The notes: generated by a model from the letters alone, not told the origin. A stretch of DNA of 64,000 nucleotides from Fomes fomentarius (GCA_022606135.1 JABYQN010000006.1:1364001-1428000); one strand, 5' to 3'; numbered from the stretch's first letter, positions 34,157 to 46,973 are shown. Program-made: numbers and translations.

Positions 34157-37100
34157 TCATGTCGAGACCATCCCGAGATCCTCCTCGCCGTTAGGAGTCT
34201 TGAAGATCTCATCGAAGACCTCCTTGCCGTCGGTCGACAACGGCGGAAGCTGCTCCGCGGCGACCGCTGGATCCTCGCGCGAACCTTTGATCCTGCGGAA
34301 GCGTTCCTCGTTCCAGATCTTCTCGAGGGTCCCAGCGAGGTTCATCAATCCGAAGAGGAAGCCCCTGTCCGGCTGGTCCGGGTAGTGCGGTGGGAAGCGA
34401 GCATATATCAGTCCTGTCTCTGGGTCGACCTCGGCGTGGTACCCCTTCCCGCTCGTGACCTCCTCGGTCTCGCCGTTCGGTGGTGGATACGGAAGCCAGT
34501 CCTGGCCGGTGGTTGTATGCGCAAAGTCGACGAGCCGGATCTGAACTTCACCGCGTTTGTGCCGTCGAGAGCTGCGATCAGCAACTGGGCCAACGAGGAG
34601 GTCTTCGCTGTGCGATCGCCGTAGTGTATGACGAGGGGTTGGCTCAAAAAGGGTGCGTGCGTCCGAGCGTCGTTCAAGCGACTCGCCGCGCTTGCTGCGG
34701 GCTGATGGGTGGTCGAGGACAGACGCTCGGAAGACCTCTTGGGCTTCGCGGTCTCCATCGTAGATCATAAGCAGACTGCAGCCATAAAAGCGGTAGCCCT
34801 TCAGCCGGTTCACGATACGCGCCAGAGCATAGATCTTGCGGAGAATGACGGGAATATGGTAGACTAGTAGCCCCTCCCCGTCGTGGAGGAAGGAGGCAAG
34901 CACGCTAGGGAAATCGTCCGTGCGGACTTCGCGCCCCTTGTACTTATCCTGGGTAACGTATGACTGCGTGACATGGTTCCAAACCTTAACAAATGAAGAC
35001 GTGTCAGCACGATCAAGCAAACCATATATCACGTCTGGCCAATTGGCATCTCTCCCAGGTACGTCCGGAAGAGACTACAAGTGCAAACAACACGTCAAGG
35101 AGGCCAGCTATAAACGACACTCACTTGCATCCCGCACACACGTACACCCAGGCTCTTGCTCGTGGTCCGTTCGCACTTCTTCCGCTGGCTCTTCTTTTTC
35201 GCTGACGTCGCATCCATCCCATACTGACGCGTCCCCATCTTGAGGTCGAGTACGCAAGAGTGCTTCAGCCTCCCGGTAAGGTCCTCCATCAAGATGAAGT
35301 GATTCTGGCGGGTGACAGAGGGGTCCGGTTCTCGATGGTCTGTGGGGAGATGGGTCTCAGTGTGGACTGACCCTACCGGCGGTGGAAGGCCTCGGGGTAG
35401 TGACCGCGAACGACTGCGGTGGAATGAACGCGCTGCAAAAGACTGCCCATGGGCGGCATCCGGATTGATAAGTGGAAGGGGAAGACCATTGCCTTGCTCG
35501 AATTCAAATATTTCCGACGGTGCGTCGCGGTCGTGCTGTTTCGGATGCATAGTATAATGCCCGAGATTGCTGATCTGATGCTCGCTCTGCACTCTCCGCA
35601 ACGACTGTCTCAAGAGGCTTGTCTCCTCCTGTCGCAGTCTCTCGACCCTGCTCAGCTTCTTCTTGCGACGATAGCGGTGCGCGCCGTCGCTGAAAGATGC
35701 TCCGTCGCCCTCGCCATCAGCTACTTCGCCGTCATCCTCGGGCCGTACACTGGAGGATCGTCGTCGTCCTGACACTTGTCGTGACAACCGACGTAACAGA
35801 GTACTGAAAACATGGTCCTTGAACTTGGTGTTGACAACAGTCGAGCCTGTACCGCCGAACCAGCCTGGCTGTGATAGGCTATTGGGCGAGAGCGATCCAT
35901 GAGCTGACATGTGTGCGAATGGGAGATGTGGTGAGTTCATGGGCGTGACATTGTCAACATCTGCGGCCGTGTGTGAGAGCGACAACTTGCTCGAAGGATG
36001 TCGTTGGGAAGTGGAACAGGAGAACTGATCAGGGCGCGAAGTAGTCACACCGAGGTCTGGGCTCGACGCAGTCATGCTATTGTGGGACCGTCGAAGTTGG
36101 CGGTCAGAGGGACTGGCCAACGCGGCGGAATGAGACATCGAACGATTACGACCACCCCGAAGCAGCCATTGAGGAATGATATGACGGTTATAATCGAGCG
36201 CCACCTCTGGCAGCTCCGCCTCTTCCGTGTCGGTGTCGCCGGGATGCTGCTCCTGTGGGTCCAACAAGCCGCCCGACGGCGAAGACCTCGGGCTATCGCT
36301 AGCCGCCTTGTGGAGGATAGGCCGAGGGGAGCGAGGTCCGTTGGCCAGAGACTGGGGCAGGGCAGACTGGAGGAGAGGAGAAGTACTAGAGCTCTTCGGG
36401 ACCCGGCGATAGCTGACGAGCATCACGCCTAGATAGCGAGGTATGAAGTCAAGCAACGGCGGAGCTTCGCGCTCTACGGCCTCGTAGAACAAATTTTCGC
36501 GAGAAACGAGTGGCTATGCGATTGGGGTAAATCACAATGAATGTCAAGTATGTGACATTCCTCACCTTGCATACAGCGCGTTTAGTGAACTTGTAGATCG
36601 CACTGTGGCCGCCTACTTGATTGCGAAAGGGCCGAAGGGGATATGTGGGAGGCTCTCCTGCGACAAGCCAAAGAGTTCGGAATGACTCGCGATGTCAGTA
36701 CTCGACTCGCCTTCCATTCCAGGTGTCAGCACCATCTCGTACGGAGACAAAAGGGCCCTATGTCGATCCTCATCTTCATCGCTCGGGTTGTGGACGCGAG
36801 GTTGCGGATGTGGGCTTGTGCGAGATGGTGAGAGGGGGAAAGGTGAGGAGGCGGATGTGGTGGAGGTAGTGGTGGTGACAGAGCCGGTCTCCCATGCGGA
36901 CTCGTCGTCATCGTCATCGGTGGACCATGGAGAACGGAAGGAGTGAGCGTAGAGGGACGGAGGAAGCGGCGCCTCGGCGAGCGTCTGAGGCGGCGAACGT
37001 GATCGCGTGGGGCGGCGACGCGCTGGAGGAGGGAGCTCGTGCAAATCGAGTGGGGAGACTGCGGGTACCGGCGGAGGATAGGATTCATGGGGTTCATGAG

Positions 37101-38156
37101 AGCTAGATGGTGGAGGCGGCGAGGGGGATGAAGAGCAAGAACGGGCGACTGGGTTGGCCTGCTCTCTTGATGGAATGTTGAGGCAGAAGATACGGAAGAA
37201 GGTTCAGAGCCCGGAGAGACAGTATCCACATCCGGAGATGGAGTAGGAGCATCTTCAATCCACACACTTCGTTCCCTTGGTCTACCACGGCCGTCATCCT
37301 GTCGACCGGCCTCCACTGCTGTTCGCCATTGGACAAGGTCGTTGAGCACCGTCTCGCGACGAGATAATGTCCGCTCTTTCCGTTTCCGGAAGTCCTGGTC
37401 CCTGGGACTGGACACAGAGCCTGTACTATCGCGCGTCCTGACTCTATCGAGGCCGGTGGTGCTCTTCTCCCTTCGTATAGCAGCCGCCTCACGGTCAGGC
37501 CAATCCGACCGTTTGACGAACTCAAATTGAGCCTCGCCAACCTGGGTGCCAGGGGGACCGCCACCTCTGCGTCTGGAAGAGGACGACTCTGGTCGGGGGA
37601 GATCAAAAGCATCCTCGTCCTTCTCCTGGGAGGGACCTGGCGCAGTCTCTTTGAACAGGTCCAGAGAGGCAGCAACCTTGCGCCCGATGCCCGCATTCGA
37701 GGTAGAAGGGAGGTGACGATCTGGGCTAGAGGACGATGCGGAAGAAATAAGTGAGGGCGATCTCCGCGAGAGGGCGCGGCGAGTTGCAGTAGGAGAGACG
37801 GTACGAAAAAGCTCTGACTTCTTGGACGTACGAGAGGATGGCATAGTCATGGCTCTCTCCGATGCTCTGCGGAAGGCGAGCTGATATGCCGCGCGAAGCG
37901 AACCGGAATCCTGGGTGTCCGTGCCAAAGTTGTCAGAGGCGAGCTCGCTGTCATCGTGGCGGTCGCGCTTGCGATGGACCTTATGTGAGTGCGCGCGGGA
38001 GGGCTGGGGGAGCAGCGTAAAGATACGACTCTTGTGAGGCACGGGTGTAGCGGGGGAGGATGTAGTATTGATAGTGGCGGAGGAGGAAGGGGTCGTAGGG
38101 GTCGGACATGGGGAAGAACGCCTCTCAGAGCCTGGGCTCAGGGAGGCAGCAGTCAT
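34157..38156 (-). CDS. KCS1: Inositol hexakisphosphate kinase
   Basis: Large IP6 kinase that makes 5-InsP7 pyrophosphates. Start MTAASLSPGSERRSSPCP at 38156. About 450 N-terminal residues are disordered and Ser/Pro/Arg-rich. The kinase begins PLRPFRNQVGGHSAIYKFTK, then NLFYEAVEREAPPLLDFIPR and YLGVMLVSYRR. A long insert (about 36,400 to 35,350) follows, then HFILMEDLTGRLKHSCVLDL. The catalytic motif is VLDLKMGTRQYG near 35220-35250. The last exon has FYGCSLLMIYDGD, the metal-binding VQIRLVDFAHT, and DRGFLFGLMNLAGTLEKIW, ending EEDLGMVST. Frame changes near 37100-37250 and 36620-36760 need introns I could not place, or indels; the STDDDDDESAWETGSV frame looks like the true one between them. 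Confidence 0.88.
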
Positions 38157-39135
38157 TCACGAGTATCAGTGTGGCCGGAGGAGAGCTAAAAGGATTGCCC
38201 GGCGGAAGATATGAAAGGAAAAGGGGTGTGCGCAGGCCGAGAGGGAGGCGTAGATATAGGCGGAGCGGGAAGGCAAAGCAACGTTGGTCGTGCGCGGATC
38301 TGGGCCTGAGCTGGAGGACGAGGGAGAGATGGAGGATAGTATGTTGTCGGCGGCACACTTCAGAGTTTTGCCTTCCAGTGACGATATCCCTCCCGGCCCT
38401 CCAGCGCACGTGGGCCATCCTACCCACCCTGCTGACAAAGCATCTCCTCCCCCGCCGACCTTGTCTCCCGCTCCTTTGTCTCTTCCGTACCACATAGCGA
38501 CTCGCTCTCGTTGTTGGCGACCCCGCCCATACTCAGTGCCGCGAGAACGATGTCCGCCGCTTCCAGCTACCCCCGTATCATGGGTCCTCGCAGGCGTCAC
38601 CAGCTGTGGTCATGCTGACGCACGTTCGACCCCTCGCTTCTCTCAAGACACGCTCGGGCTTAAGTATGGTTGGTCACAGTGATCGTGCACCGCAGTCATC
38701 TGCCCGGCAAATAACGTTTCTGTCGCACGACGCTCCGTGCATCCATCGTGGAAATCTTCCTCTCAGCGAATGGCGTCGAGCACGGGGTCGATCTTCCTCT
38801 TCTGGGCCTGCTCTCTTCCCGGGAAACCTACCGGACGGTTCCATCTATCTATGGCTGGATGTCGCCCTTGCACCTCCTGCGTTTTAGGCCATCGTCGTCA
38901 TCACGTCGACGGACGTTCCCGCTTCGCGTTCGTTGCCTCCTTCAGCAGCGCTCGACCGCTCTTCCTGGTGAGTGCACCGATAAGGCCCTCGTGCTTCCTC
39001 GTCCCGGAGTGACAGCGGAGTGCGTCCGACCTACGTAAAGATTGAGTGTTTGCCTTTCCCCATCCAATCAAGCGCGTGGACCATCAAGTACCTCCGTTCC
39101 TCACGGCCATGCGCGTTCCCTGAGCGTTCATTCCC
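38157..39135. other. Upstream region of KCS1 and the hypothetical gene
   Basis: About 980 bp of GC-rich sequence between KCS1 and the CpG-poor block. Plus-strand frames at 38606-39038 have no recognisable motif. At 39136 an ATGGACCACCAATGT precedes a perfect GTAAGT donor and could be a 5' exon of the downstream gene. Confidence 0.35.
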
Positions 39136-39149
39136 ATGGACCACCAATG

Positions 39150-40890
39150 TGTAAGTTGAATGGAAGTGGCTAAGCAGTGGTTGTCAGCACAACAACTCTA
39201 CATGTTCTCCATGTCGACGTGCTTGAATAGTGTCTTAATCATCCATGTTGATGCTTGTCACACTGCAGGAATTATCTGGAGTATGCATGGCAATGCTGCA
39301 GATCAAACAAACAATACACTTAGGCATTGTGGTCTCGAACATGTGATTGTAAACATAGCTCAGTAATCAGTCACATGATAACCCTTTTGCTTTGTCATCG
39401 GTATATATATATATATGTATGTGTGTGTGGGAGAACTAGCAACTTGTGCCCCTCTTTTACTGTGCTCCCAGCAGTCTGCTATACCCTGCCTTTGACAGCT
39501 CTCAAAAAGCCATTCCATCAACACTCATGCATGTATGTTCCCTTTGTAGAAATGTATTCAAGCAGTGCACTGACATAATTCCAGTTCATGACTTTTCCAC
39601 AGTCTGTTCCCATTGTGTACTACTGGCATGCTGGTGACCAAGCACACCAGTACCTCCCATGTACCTTATGCAAAGGGGTGATCCATGTTATAGAAATGCA
39701 TGTTGGCAAAGGTATATCTCCCAACAGTGATGTAAGCAGGCTTTCTGATCTACTATAGGTTCAACATACTTCACTGTCCATGACAAGCCCATCACAAGTT
39801 ATCAACCTGTGGGAGCTGTGCCACAACATCTCATAGGTTGTCACCTTATTTTCAGTTGCTTACCCCTCCAAGCAACCACTCCTCCCTCAATAACATTCCA
39901 CATTACTGCTTCTATCATTACTGTTTCTGCTGGATGCCCTTCTCACCAGACATCTGTTTCATCCCCACTTTCATCTATGTGTTCTCTTCAGTCTGGTACA
40001 ACATCCTCACATCCAGCAACCCATACAATACTTGTGCAATCACATGCACCTGTCCCACTTGCTTACAACATCCCTCATACTAGCACCATTCCATCCCCAA
40101 ATCCTTCAAATCTCTCCATGTCCATGCTATCCAAAGAAGAAGCAGTCCCTATTCTGAAGACACATGCTTCTACTTGTCCCACTACACTTCAAACATTCCT
40201 ACGTCATCTCCACCCTGCTGGTAAACATGCTTTTCCCACATCTTTTTCACATATTCCCCTCCCTTCTTCACACTCTCAAAGGACCACAAGTTTTATTCCA
40301 TTTTCAATTTCTGATTCACAAATTCCTTCAAACTCTATACCAGTACAGCATGCCACTACTTATGGTATTCCTCTACCACCCCCACCTCCAATTTTGCAAT
40401 ATGCACCATATCCACATGCCGAAGAGTGGGGAACCCCACACTTGTTGTTGGACAGTCCACCAAAGTCTTGCCACAAGGCTACTATACCCACCCCTCAGTC
40501 CCCCATTATGGGTTGTACCTCACCTGGTTCTCCTCCAAATCCACCTTGCCCTAATCCATCCACACACACCTCTACCATAGCATCCAGTGTCCTTCCTTCT
40601 CAACCTGCTTTTCCTATTCCTCCTACACCCAAGCCAGCAGAACTGTATACCCCTCCAGCGCCTTCTCCAATCCTCACTGGCACCTCCCATCAAAGGCCTT
40701 TCAAGCCAGAAGGTCTTGCACACAAGATGGCCCGAGGCTGGATTGCTGTAATCAACACCTTCCTGGAGCACCACAACAACCGGCCCAATGTGGAGCACTC
40801 TGTCATCCAGAATGCCTTCGAGGGGATGACCATAGCTCTGGAAGAAATTGAGGAGCAGAAGAACCTGATTAGTGCTGACATCATAATGGT
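39150..40890. other. CpG-depleted compositional block
   Basis: Roughly 1.7 kb in which CG dinucleotides almost vanish while TG, CA and TA are abundant. For example, 40021-40200 contains none, and I count only three or four between 39841 and 40680. Sequence on both sides is CpG-rich. The plus strand is strongly C/T-biased over G. A (TA)n run with TG repeats lies at 39402-39430. The right end is near 40,890, inside the hypothetical gene. Confidence 0.8.
39402..39430. repeat. TA/TG microsatellite
   Basis: A TATATATATATATATGTATGTGTGTGTG run in the CpG-poor block, an ordinary simple repeat. Confidence 0.85.
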
Positions 40891-41126
40891 AAGCCGGCCA
40901 CATATTCCCTTCTTGCCGCCGGAGAACCACGGGACACTGATCTCACCGCCAATAGGAGACGCAGCTGCACATTGTGGTCAAGCGGCTTGCAGATGCGCGT
41001 ATAAAGACACGCCTTGTGCGCCCGAGCGAGCGAGCAGCGGTGGTGCTCGAAGGTTGGGCGCAGCGCTTTGCGGGTCGGATCTCTGGGACGGGCGGGCCGG
41101 GAGACAGAATGGAAATCGACGGATGA
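39809..41126 (+). CDS. Hypothetical Pro/Ser/Thr-rich protein with helical C-terminus
   Basis: I do not recognise this family. An open frame from 39809 encodes ~300 residues of Pro/Ser/Thr/His-rich low-complexity sequence (for example PLPPPPPILQYAPYPHAEEW). It then turns into an ordered-looking helical end: GLAHKMARGWIAVINTFLEH, HSVIQNAFEGMTIALEEIEE and KNLISADIIM. A GT-AG intron (about 40889-40956) joins this to ETQLHIVVKRLADARIKTRL, PSERAAVVLEGWAQRF and GGPGDRMEIDG, stop 41124-41126. The second exon has normal CpG content whereas the first is CpG-depleted, so the gene looks compositionally mosaic. The true 5' end is unknown; an exon at 39136 is possible. It could be a host gene whose N-terminus came from an inserted element. 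Confidence 0.5.
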
Positions 41127-41465
41127 CACGGCAGCGCCGGGTCGGATTACAGTTAACGCACACCTCTTCCCTCGGATCCTCTTCCTCTTCGTCTTCTCAA
41201 CGTTGAACGTTAGCACCTGCAGAATATAGCTATGTAACGTAACGTATGATGCTCGATATGTGTACAATGCGGTTCCGGACTCATGCATGCTGCGCGTTAA
41301 GGTTACAATATGAATAGCGGGGAACTACTGTGAAACTCTACGAGAAGGTGTGCGTGCGCGCGTAGCGGATGCGAATCAGGCAGAAGTTCAATGGACAGCG
41401 CGCCAGAGGCACCACCACGGCCGCAGCTCGCCCGTATCCAGCACAGGGGCACGAACGTGTCTAGG

Positions 41466-43543
41466 CTAGGCAGCCATGACGTCTACGACTGGCTCGGGTT
41501 CGTCCAGCCTGCGCCGCTTCGCGACAGGCTCATCAGGCGACGAGGAAGGTTCATCATCGTCAATGACAAGGATGGGAGAAGGAGCATCGACAGGCTGCTC
41601 CTGAGGCATCGCGGAAATCGCATCAGTCGGGAGCGTTTCGCTGTTCAACAACGGCGTCTCGGATTGCGCGCCATCTGGCTTCGGAGAATGAGCAGGAAGC
41701 GGAGAGCTCGTAAAAGGACCGGCCGAGGGCGCGTCTGTCCGCGCGGCCGCTCCAGTACCTCGACCAGGCACACCACCACGCCCACGACGTGACCGACCCC
41801 TGCCACGACCACGAGCACCTTCAGCCTTCAGTTTCTCCTTATAGTACCGGACGATGTATGCTTGGAGAAGCTCGAGCGCCTTCTGCGCTCCGAGCGCTTC
41901 GAGGTCCTGAAGATGCTGTGGCGTGAGTTGGGAGAAAATCTCAGGGTTCAGGATGAGCGTGTTCTCGTGCAGGACGATGGGCTTTGGTGGCGATGATAGG
42001 CCTCCAGGAGTCTGAGAAGTAGGTACGGGACCAACAACAATGGGAATCCGGACAGAAGCGGGGATAGCGGGGAATGGAGCGGCGACCGGGGTACCAGAAA
42101 TGGGTGAAGGTGACGCTTGTAGCGGTGAGGCTGCGACATGGTTCGAGGTTGTACTACCGGAAGGCGGACATCCGGCTAGAGAAGATGACCCTTGGCCTCG
42201 AGCCGGAGGGGGAATGACAGATATGGGTTCCGTCTTCACAAGTGGATAAGTAGATGGCGCGGACGCGGCGGGTGCAAGAGGTGTAGAAAAGGTGGGGTTG
42301 GTAGTCTTGAATGCTAGTGGAGCGGTGGTCAATGGTGGAGGCAATGGAGCACCCTTCGTGTCGCCTTTGACGCTCCGTTTCAGCGGGGGGTCAAGTGGGA
42401 TGGCCTTGCCCTTCTTGCCGCCAAGCTTCCCATCCTTGCCAGGGACTCCGCCGACCGCTGTGGCCTTACGAGCGTCGAGCTCTTCAAATGAATGTTCGTG
42501 AGCTTCGTCTATGCCCCAGAGCGCTCCCTTTCCCCTTTCGTCCTTGCCGCGAAGAAGCTTTTTGAAACCCGGATTTGACGAGAGGTTGTGACGAACTGAG
42601 CTCTATAGCACATAAGGTCAATGGACTGACGTGTGAAGGAAACCAGGGATCACCGCATACCACCCAGTCCTTGCTGCAATGCTTGTACCAGTCGTAGGTA
42701 TCCTTTATCCAGTGGCAGATCTCCTGCAGCGAGGCTTTGCCATTGAGTGCCTTGATAGCACGATAACACAGTTGCGCATAAGTCAGCTGCGGTTTCAGCG
42801 GCATAACTTCCGGAACGGGGAGCGGTGGGGAGGGCACATCTGGCTTCTTGCGCTTCTTTCCGTTCGTCTTGTGCGGTATCGCGTTCGAATTGGGTAGAGC
42901 AGCCTCCGATAATGGTGGTATCTTGGGAGCCGCTGTAGGAACGTGTGAAGGCGGGGGCGACTCCGACGGGAGAGAGGAAGGGGGAGAATACGTGGTGATG
43001 TCAACAGAAGGGGAACGTGCTCGGTTCCCGGATGATTGAGAGCTAGGCGAGGGCGAGTCTTCAGGAGGTGCCGGGGGTGGCAAGATGAAGTGGAAGGTCC
43101 GCGAGGCGATCTGTATCTGTGACCTGGGCACGCATTCAGCGAGACACATTTACAGCATGGCTTTGTACGTACCGGTCGCCTAGGGGCACCTTGCTACCAC
43201 TTCCTGACCATACACCATCCACCCACGCCCCGTTCCGGCCTATCACGAGTAGAACAAAGCGTTCCTCGTCCTCGTCATACTCTATCTTCGCGTGAAGACG
43301 TGACACGCTCTTGAGCGGTCCAAGGTCGACGTCCACCTGAGGATTATCGGATGTAGAGGCCGTTCCTGCGGGGACGCAACGTCGGCCAATGGTGACAGTA
43401 AGAGTCTGGAGATAGTAGGTGAAGTTAGGGAAGACCAGGCTGTAGTACGCGCTGATCTTGTCTGGGAGGGGCTCTGAGGCCTCGGGGGGCGGCGAGACGA
43501 CGGGCTGTGGGGTATCTTGAGGTTGGGTGATGACTGTGGCCAT
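41466..43543 (-). CDS. FHA-forkhead transcription factor (FHL1-like)
   Basis: Protein with an FHA domain followed by a forkhead DNA-binding domain, the architecture of yeast Fhl1 and related factors that control ribosomal protein genes. Start MATVITQPQDTPQPVVSP at 43543. The FHA part contains LTVTIGRRCVPAG, KSVSRLHAKIEYDEDEERF (conserved SRxHA) and VIGRNGAWVDGV. After a Pro/Ser linker with GKKRKKP (possible nuclear signal) the forkhead starts PQLTYAQLCYRAIKALNGKA and SLQEICHWIKDTYDWYKHCS. Across an intron it continues SSVRHNLSSNPGFKKLLRG, the recognition helix. The long C-terminus has GRGRGRSRRGRGG and an acidic end PSPILVIDDDEPSSSPDEP followed by AKRRRLDEPEP; TAG 41466-41468. Head to head with MTP18, 231 bp apart. 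Confidence 0.9.
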
Positions 43544-43774
43544 GGCGGACGTTGGCGAAGAGGTGACCGGGCACGTTCGACTCGACTCGCGCAGATCCCA
43601 GACGCTCCGGCCCAGTCATGCGCGCCTGTCTTCGGTATTCCCCGACGCGCCCACTCCCGATTTGGGCTTGTCTCCGCTGCCGGCCGCACGCGTCAGTTGG
43701 CTGTTATCCTCTTCCAGGCAGTTCTCAAGTCCTTGTCCTTCGTTCTCTATCACCTGCTTCCACATCTTTTCGCT

Positions 43775-44564
43775 ATGCCAGCCACTGCAGAACCCATTAC
43801 ACAAAGGGTCGAGAAGGAGATCGATACGCTCGCCGACAAGGATGTCGACTCCACCGATTCAGAGCTCCGGTATATGGCGTACGGTGCACGGCTGAGGACT
43901 GCTCTCCGCGCGGGACACAGATACATCGCATATGTAAGATTCGTTAGACTCGTGCATTTCTGACTACCGACAGACTCACGCCAGACTAGTGACGTTGGAG
44001 AAGCCTTCCGACCCGTCGTACATCCTGCAATCGTGACCGCGGCATATGGTGTCTCGTGGCTATATCTTGCTGGGTGAGCAGTGTCCCAATGTGGTCATTT
44101 TACTGCGTCCGTTAGGTCCCGCTCATATGCTCTTGTCATGGCAGTGATGTAGGCTATGAGACCTACAAAGCCCATCGGCAAGGTCCTACCGCACTCGAGG
44201 CCGCGCATTTTTCGGAGCCAACGCGACTGGGTATGATTGCGGTGAAGCGTTCCGTGTTCCAATCCATTGCCTCGATGTATGTGCTCGTTACGGATCGTCC
44301 CTCGCACGTGCTCACATTTGATCTGACTTCAGGGCTCTGCCTGCATTCACGATCCATACCGCTGTGAGGCAGGCAAAGAAGGCCTTCGCCAATGTGCAGA
44401 GCCCTCGTGTGCGGACATGGGGTCCAACCGTGACCGGTCTGGCGATCGTTCCTGTATTGCCGTACCTATTTGACAAGCCCGTGGAACACGCCACCGACAT
44501 TGCATTCGAATGGATCGAGAAGCAGATAGCGGGCTCCAAGGATGGCCACAAGTCGGAACTGTGA
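43775..44564 (+). CDS. Mitochondrial fission process protein 1 (MTP18)
   Basis: Inner-membrane protein of the MTFP1/MTP18 family, linked to mitochondrial fission. Start MPATAEPITQRVEKEIDTLA at 43775. Four exons join to give RYMAYGARLRTALRAGHRYI, AYTSDVGEAFRPVVHPAIVT, AAYGVSWLYLAGDVGYETYK and LGMIAVKRSVFQSIASMALP. These are followed by AFTIHTAVRQAKKAF, WGPTVTGLAIVPVLPYLFDK and PVEHATDIAFEWIEKQ, and the protein ends GHKSEL. YTSDVGEAFRP and the LFD.PVE..TD pair are diagnostic. About 200 residues, the usual length. Introns are short with standard ends. Convergent with the eIF2B-delta gene. Confidence 0.92.
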
Positions 44565-44937
44565 CTGTCTTGTAGGTACCGCTTTGAGCTTCAATAGTAT
44601 ACTCTCATAATGATTACCACACTCTGCGAAATCGACGGTGCACACTGTGTAAGATACAAGTTATTGCTTCGGCACTATCACTACATCAGGGATATACAAC
44701 AACTTCACGACTAGGTAATGACTCTGTCCACTAATGTACCTAAGCTAAATGTAGAGTGTGAGCAGCAAGCGACGAGGAGGGGGGCCGCATAGGGAATGGA
44801 TACACGAGTCAGGGGAATGAGAATGTGACAATGCCGAGTGCAGAATGCGATACAGATGCGAGCAGAACGAGTCGATGTGCACGAACATGAAAACCGGGTG
44901 TGACAAGAAACGATACGCCAATTCGGGGAAGAAGCCA

Positions 44938-46635
44938 TCACAACAAACGACCGAGCGCGACAGGTATTGAGCTGATGGAGTTCGGGGGAATGACGCCAAC
45001 CTCCGTGACGACAGCGGTGATGCACGTTGGTGGCGTGAGGTCATAGAGGGGGTTAAGTATTTCAAGATTAGACTTATTCTCGAGCGTAAGTGACCCCCGA
45101 GGCTTGTTGTTGGGGAAGGACGAAAATAGGTCACCCAATGGTGCTGTCCGGACCATCAGCAAACGTGCGCCAGAAACATGAAGCCACGCTCACCCAGCTC
45201 GTTCTTGGTGAAGCTGTCCAATTGGATGCTTTCCGAGAATTTATAGGTCTCGCAGCAGACAACGACAGGAACGGAGTGCTGTTTCGCCAACATGGCGACA
45301 AGAGCCGTGCCAGCACGTGAGTACACGGCGCCGTTCGTGTGTATTGAGTGTGCGCCAACGAAGACTGTAGAGACCTCGGAGATGACTGAGCCCAGAGCCG
45401 GAAGCAGGACATATGTGCACTGAATGCCTGCTTCGGAGAGGACAGCTATTAATCGCTTTCCTGGCCCAAGTGTCAGCATCTATGTGCGAGAGGAGATGGA
45501 TGGTACATACCCTCTAACATCGGTCTTGAATCGACGACGATAACGGAGAATTTGCGACCCGAAGCATGAGCCTCCAGCAACACTTTCTCCACAACAGATG
45601 ATCTGTGTAATCTACAATTAGTAACAGGTCGGCCGGAACATCCTGAGTCGTACCTGGCGTATGTGAGGATAACGTCGCCATCCTTGATCTTGTTACCCGC
45701 AGTCTCTTGAATGACCTGGTCTGCGATGATGATCCGTTCATGGATGTAGGTGTCAATTTTCCGGAACAGAGCATCCTTGGCCTATGACATCGTTATTGAT
45801 TAGTCTGTATGAAGAATCGACTTCGCAGAGGTGGACATACATCTTGCTCCGGCAGATCGATGTCCGAACCACTGATATCCAGCTTCAGTTGTCGGATAGC
45901 ATTGCCCATAGTAACCGACATTGGTCGAGCAGCGACTAAATGGCTGATTTGGGGGGAGAGATATGTCATTAGGTGGCGGGAGAGCGTGGTATTCGGAGGC
46001 GTGACATAGTCTTGTATAACCTGGATGTCGATAAATGGCTGTCTCAGAGGTGCCGATGGACGTTGCGCACCGTTTTAAACGCAGTCAATGTAGCTATACA
46101 TCGTGCGTTCGCGCCGGTGATTCTGAACGAAGAGAATTGGAGAGCCGTTCTCGCGATAACAGGGTGAATGTCGCCTTTCGCTGTGCTGACCGGCTTCGGC
46201 AAACCAAAGTGCGAAAAGATGAGAAGCCCTCGAGCTTGATTCCTGGCGCTCTGATCTGCGAGAGAGGTCTGGCCTGCCTTCACCTTCTCTACAGTTTTTG
46301 CCACACTGGCGGAGGGTAGTTTTGATGCAGCGTCCGAGACGCGTCCCGCCCTTCTGCTTGGTGCTCCACTGGCAGCGGCAGGTTGGTTCCCGCCTTGCGG
46401 TTTGCTAATTACGTTGTTCGTAGTGGCTTTTGCAGCTTTTGCGGCCCGCTGTCGCTCCTGTAGTTCACGACGTTCTTGCTTGGTCCTATAACTGTATGAT
46501 TGGCGACTCGGATGAGAATATATGATCTCTATCGAGCACTTACATCTGTTTCTGCGACTTCTGCTGAGTTGCGAGAACCTCCCCATTCAGAGGCCCATTT
46601 GGAGGATGTACTTCCAATGTCAATGCGGGCGCCAT
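44938..46635 (-). CDS. GCD2: Translation initiation factor eIF2B subunit delta
   Basis: Regulatory subunit of the guanine-nucleotide exchange factor for eIF2. Start MAPALTLEVHPPNGPLNGEV at 46635. The basic N-terminus has RTKQERRELQERQRAAKAAK and an Ala/Ser-rich region, then SHFGLPKPVSTAKGDIHPV. Middle exons give DTYIHERIIIADQVIQETAG and IKDGDVILTYARSS. The Rossmann-like C-terminal domain gives FSVIVVDSRPMLEGKRLIAV, GIQCTYVLLPALGSVISEVS and FVGAHSIHTNGAVYSRAGTA. It continues PVVVCCETYKFSESIQLDSF, LEILNPLYDLTPPTCITAVV and TEVGVIPPNSISSIPVALGR. The VYSRAGTA and NPLYDLTPP motifs identify the delta/alpha/beta group, and length and N-terminus favour delta. Head to head with RAT1, 338 bp apart. Confidence 0.9.
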
Positions 46636-46973
46636 TGTTTTAGCAGTCAATTCTGAGAGTATGCAGGAATACAGCGAGTGGGGAGGCACAGATGGAGTAA
46701 TCGAGGGCGTGACTACACGCGAGCTTGAGACTTTCAGATCGAGTCAGGTATCGTAGGCGCTCGTCTGATGCTCTTCTCGACCCGGTCCGCTTTTGGAGAT
46801 CGGGCGCTAGGAGGAGAAGAGATTGCTTACGTCAGGCGGAGCAAGGCGCCACCGGCCGTGGTTGGCTCTCGATTGCGCAGGGCAAACGGCCTCCTTCTTG
46901 CCGCCACCACGTCTCAGGCTCCCTCTTTCTTGTCGCTGCCAGCCATTCTATCTGGGCATTGTAGAACACAACT

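Noticed and set aside
39809..40890. Retrotransposon gag or polyprotein
   Set aside because: The block looks foreign in composition, but I see no protease, reverse transcriptase, integrase or zinc knuckle, and no terminal repeats.
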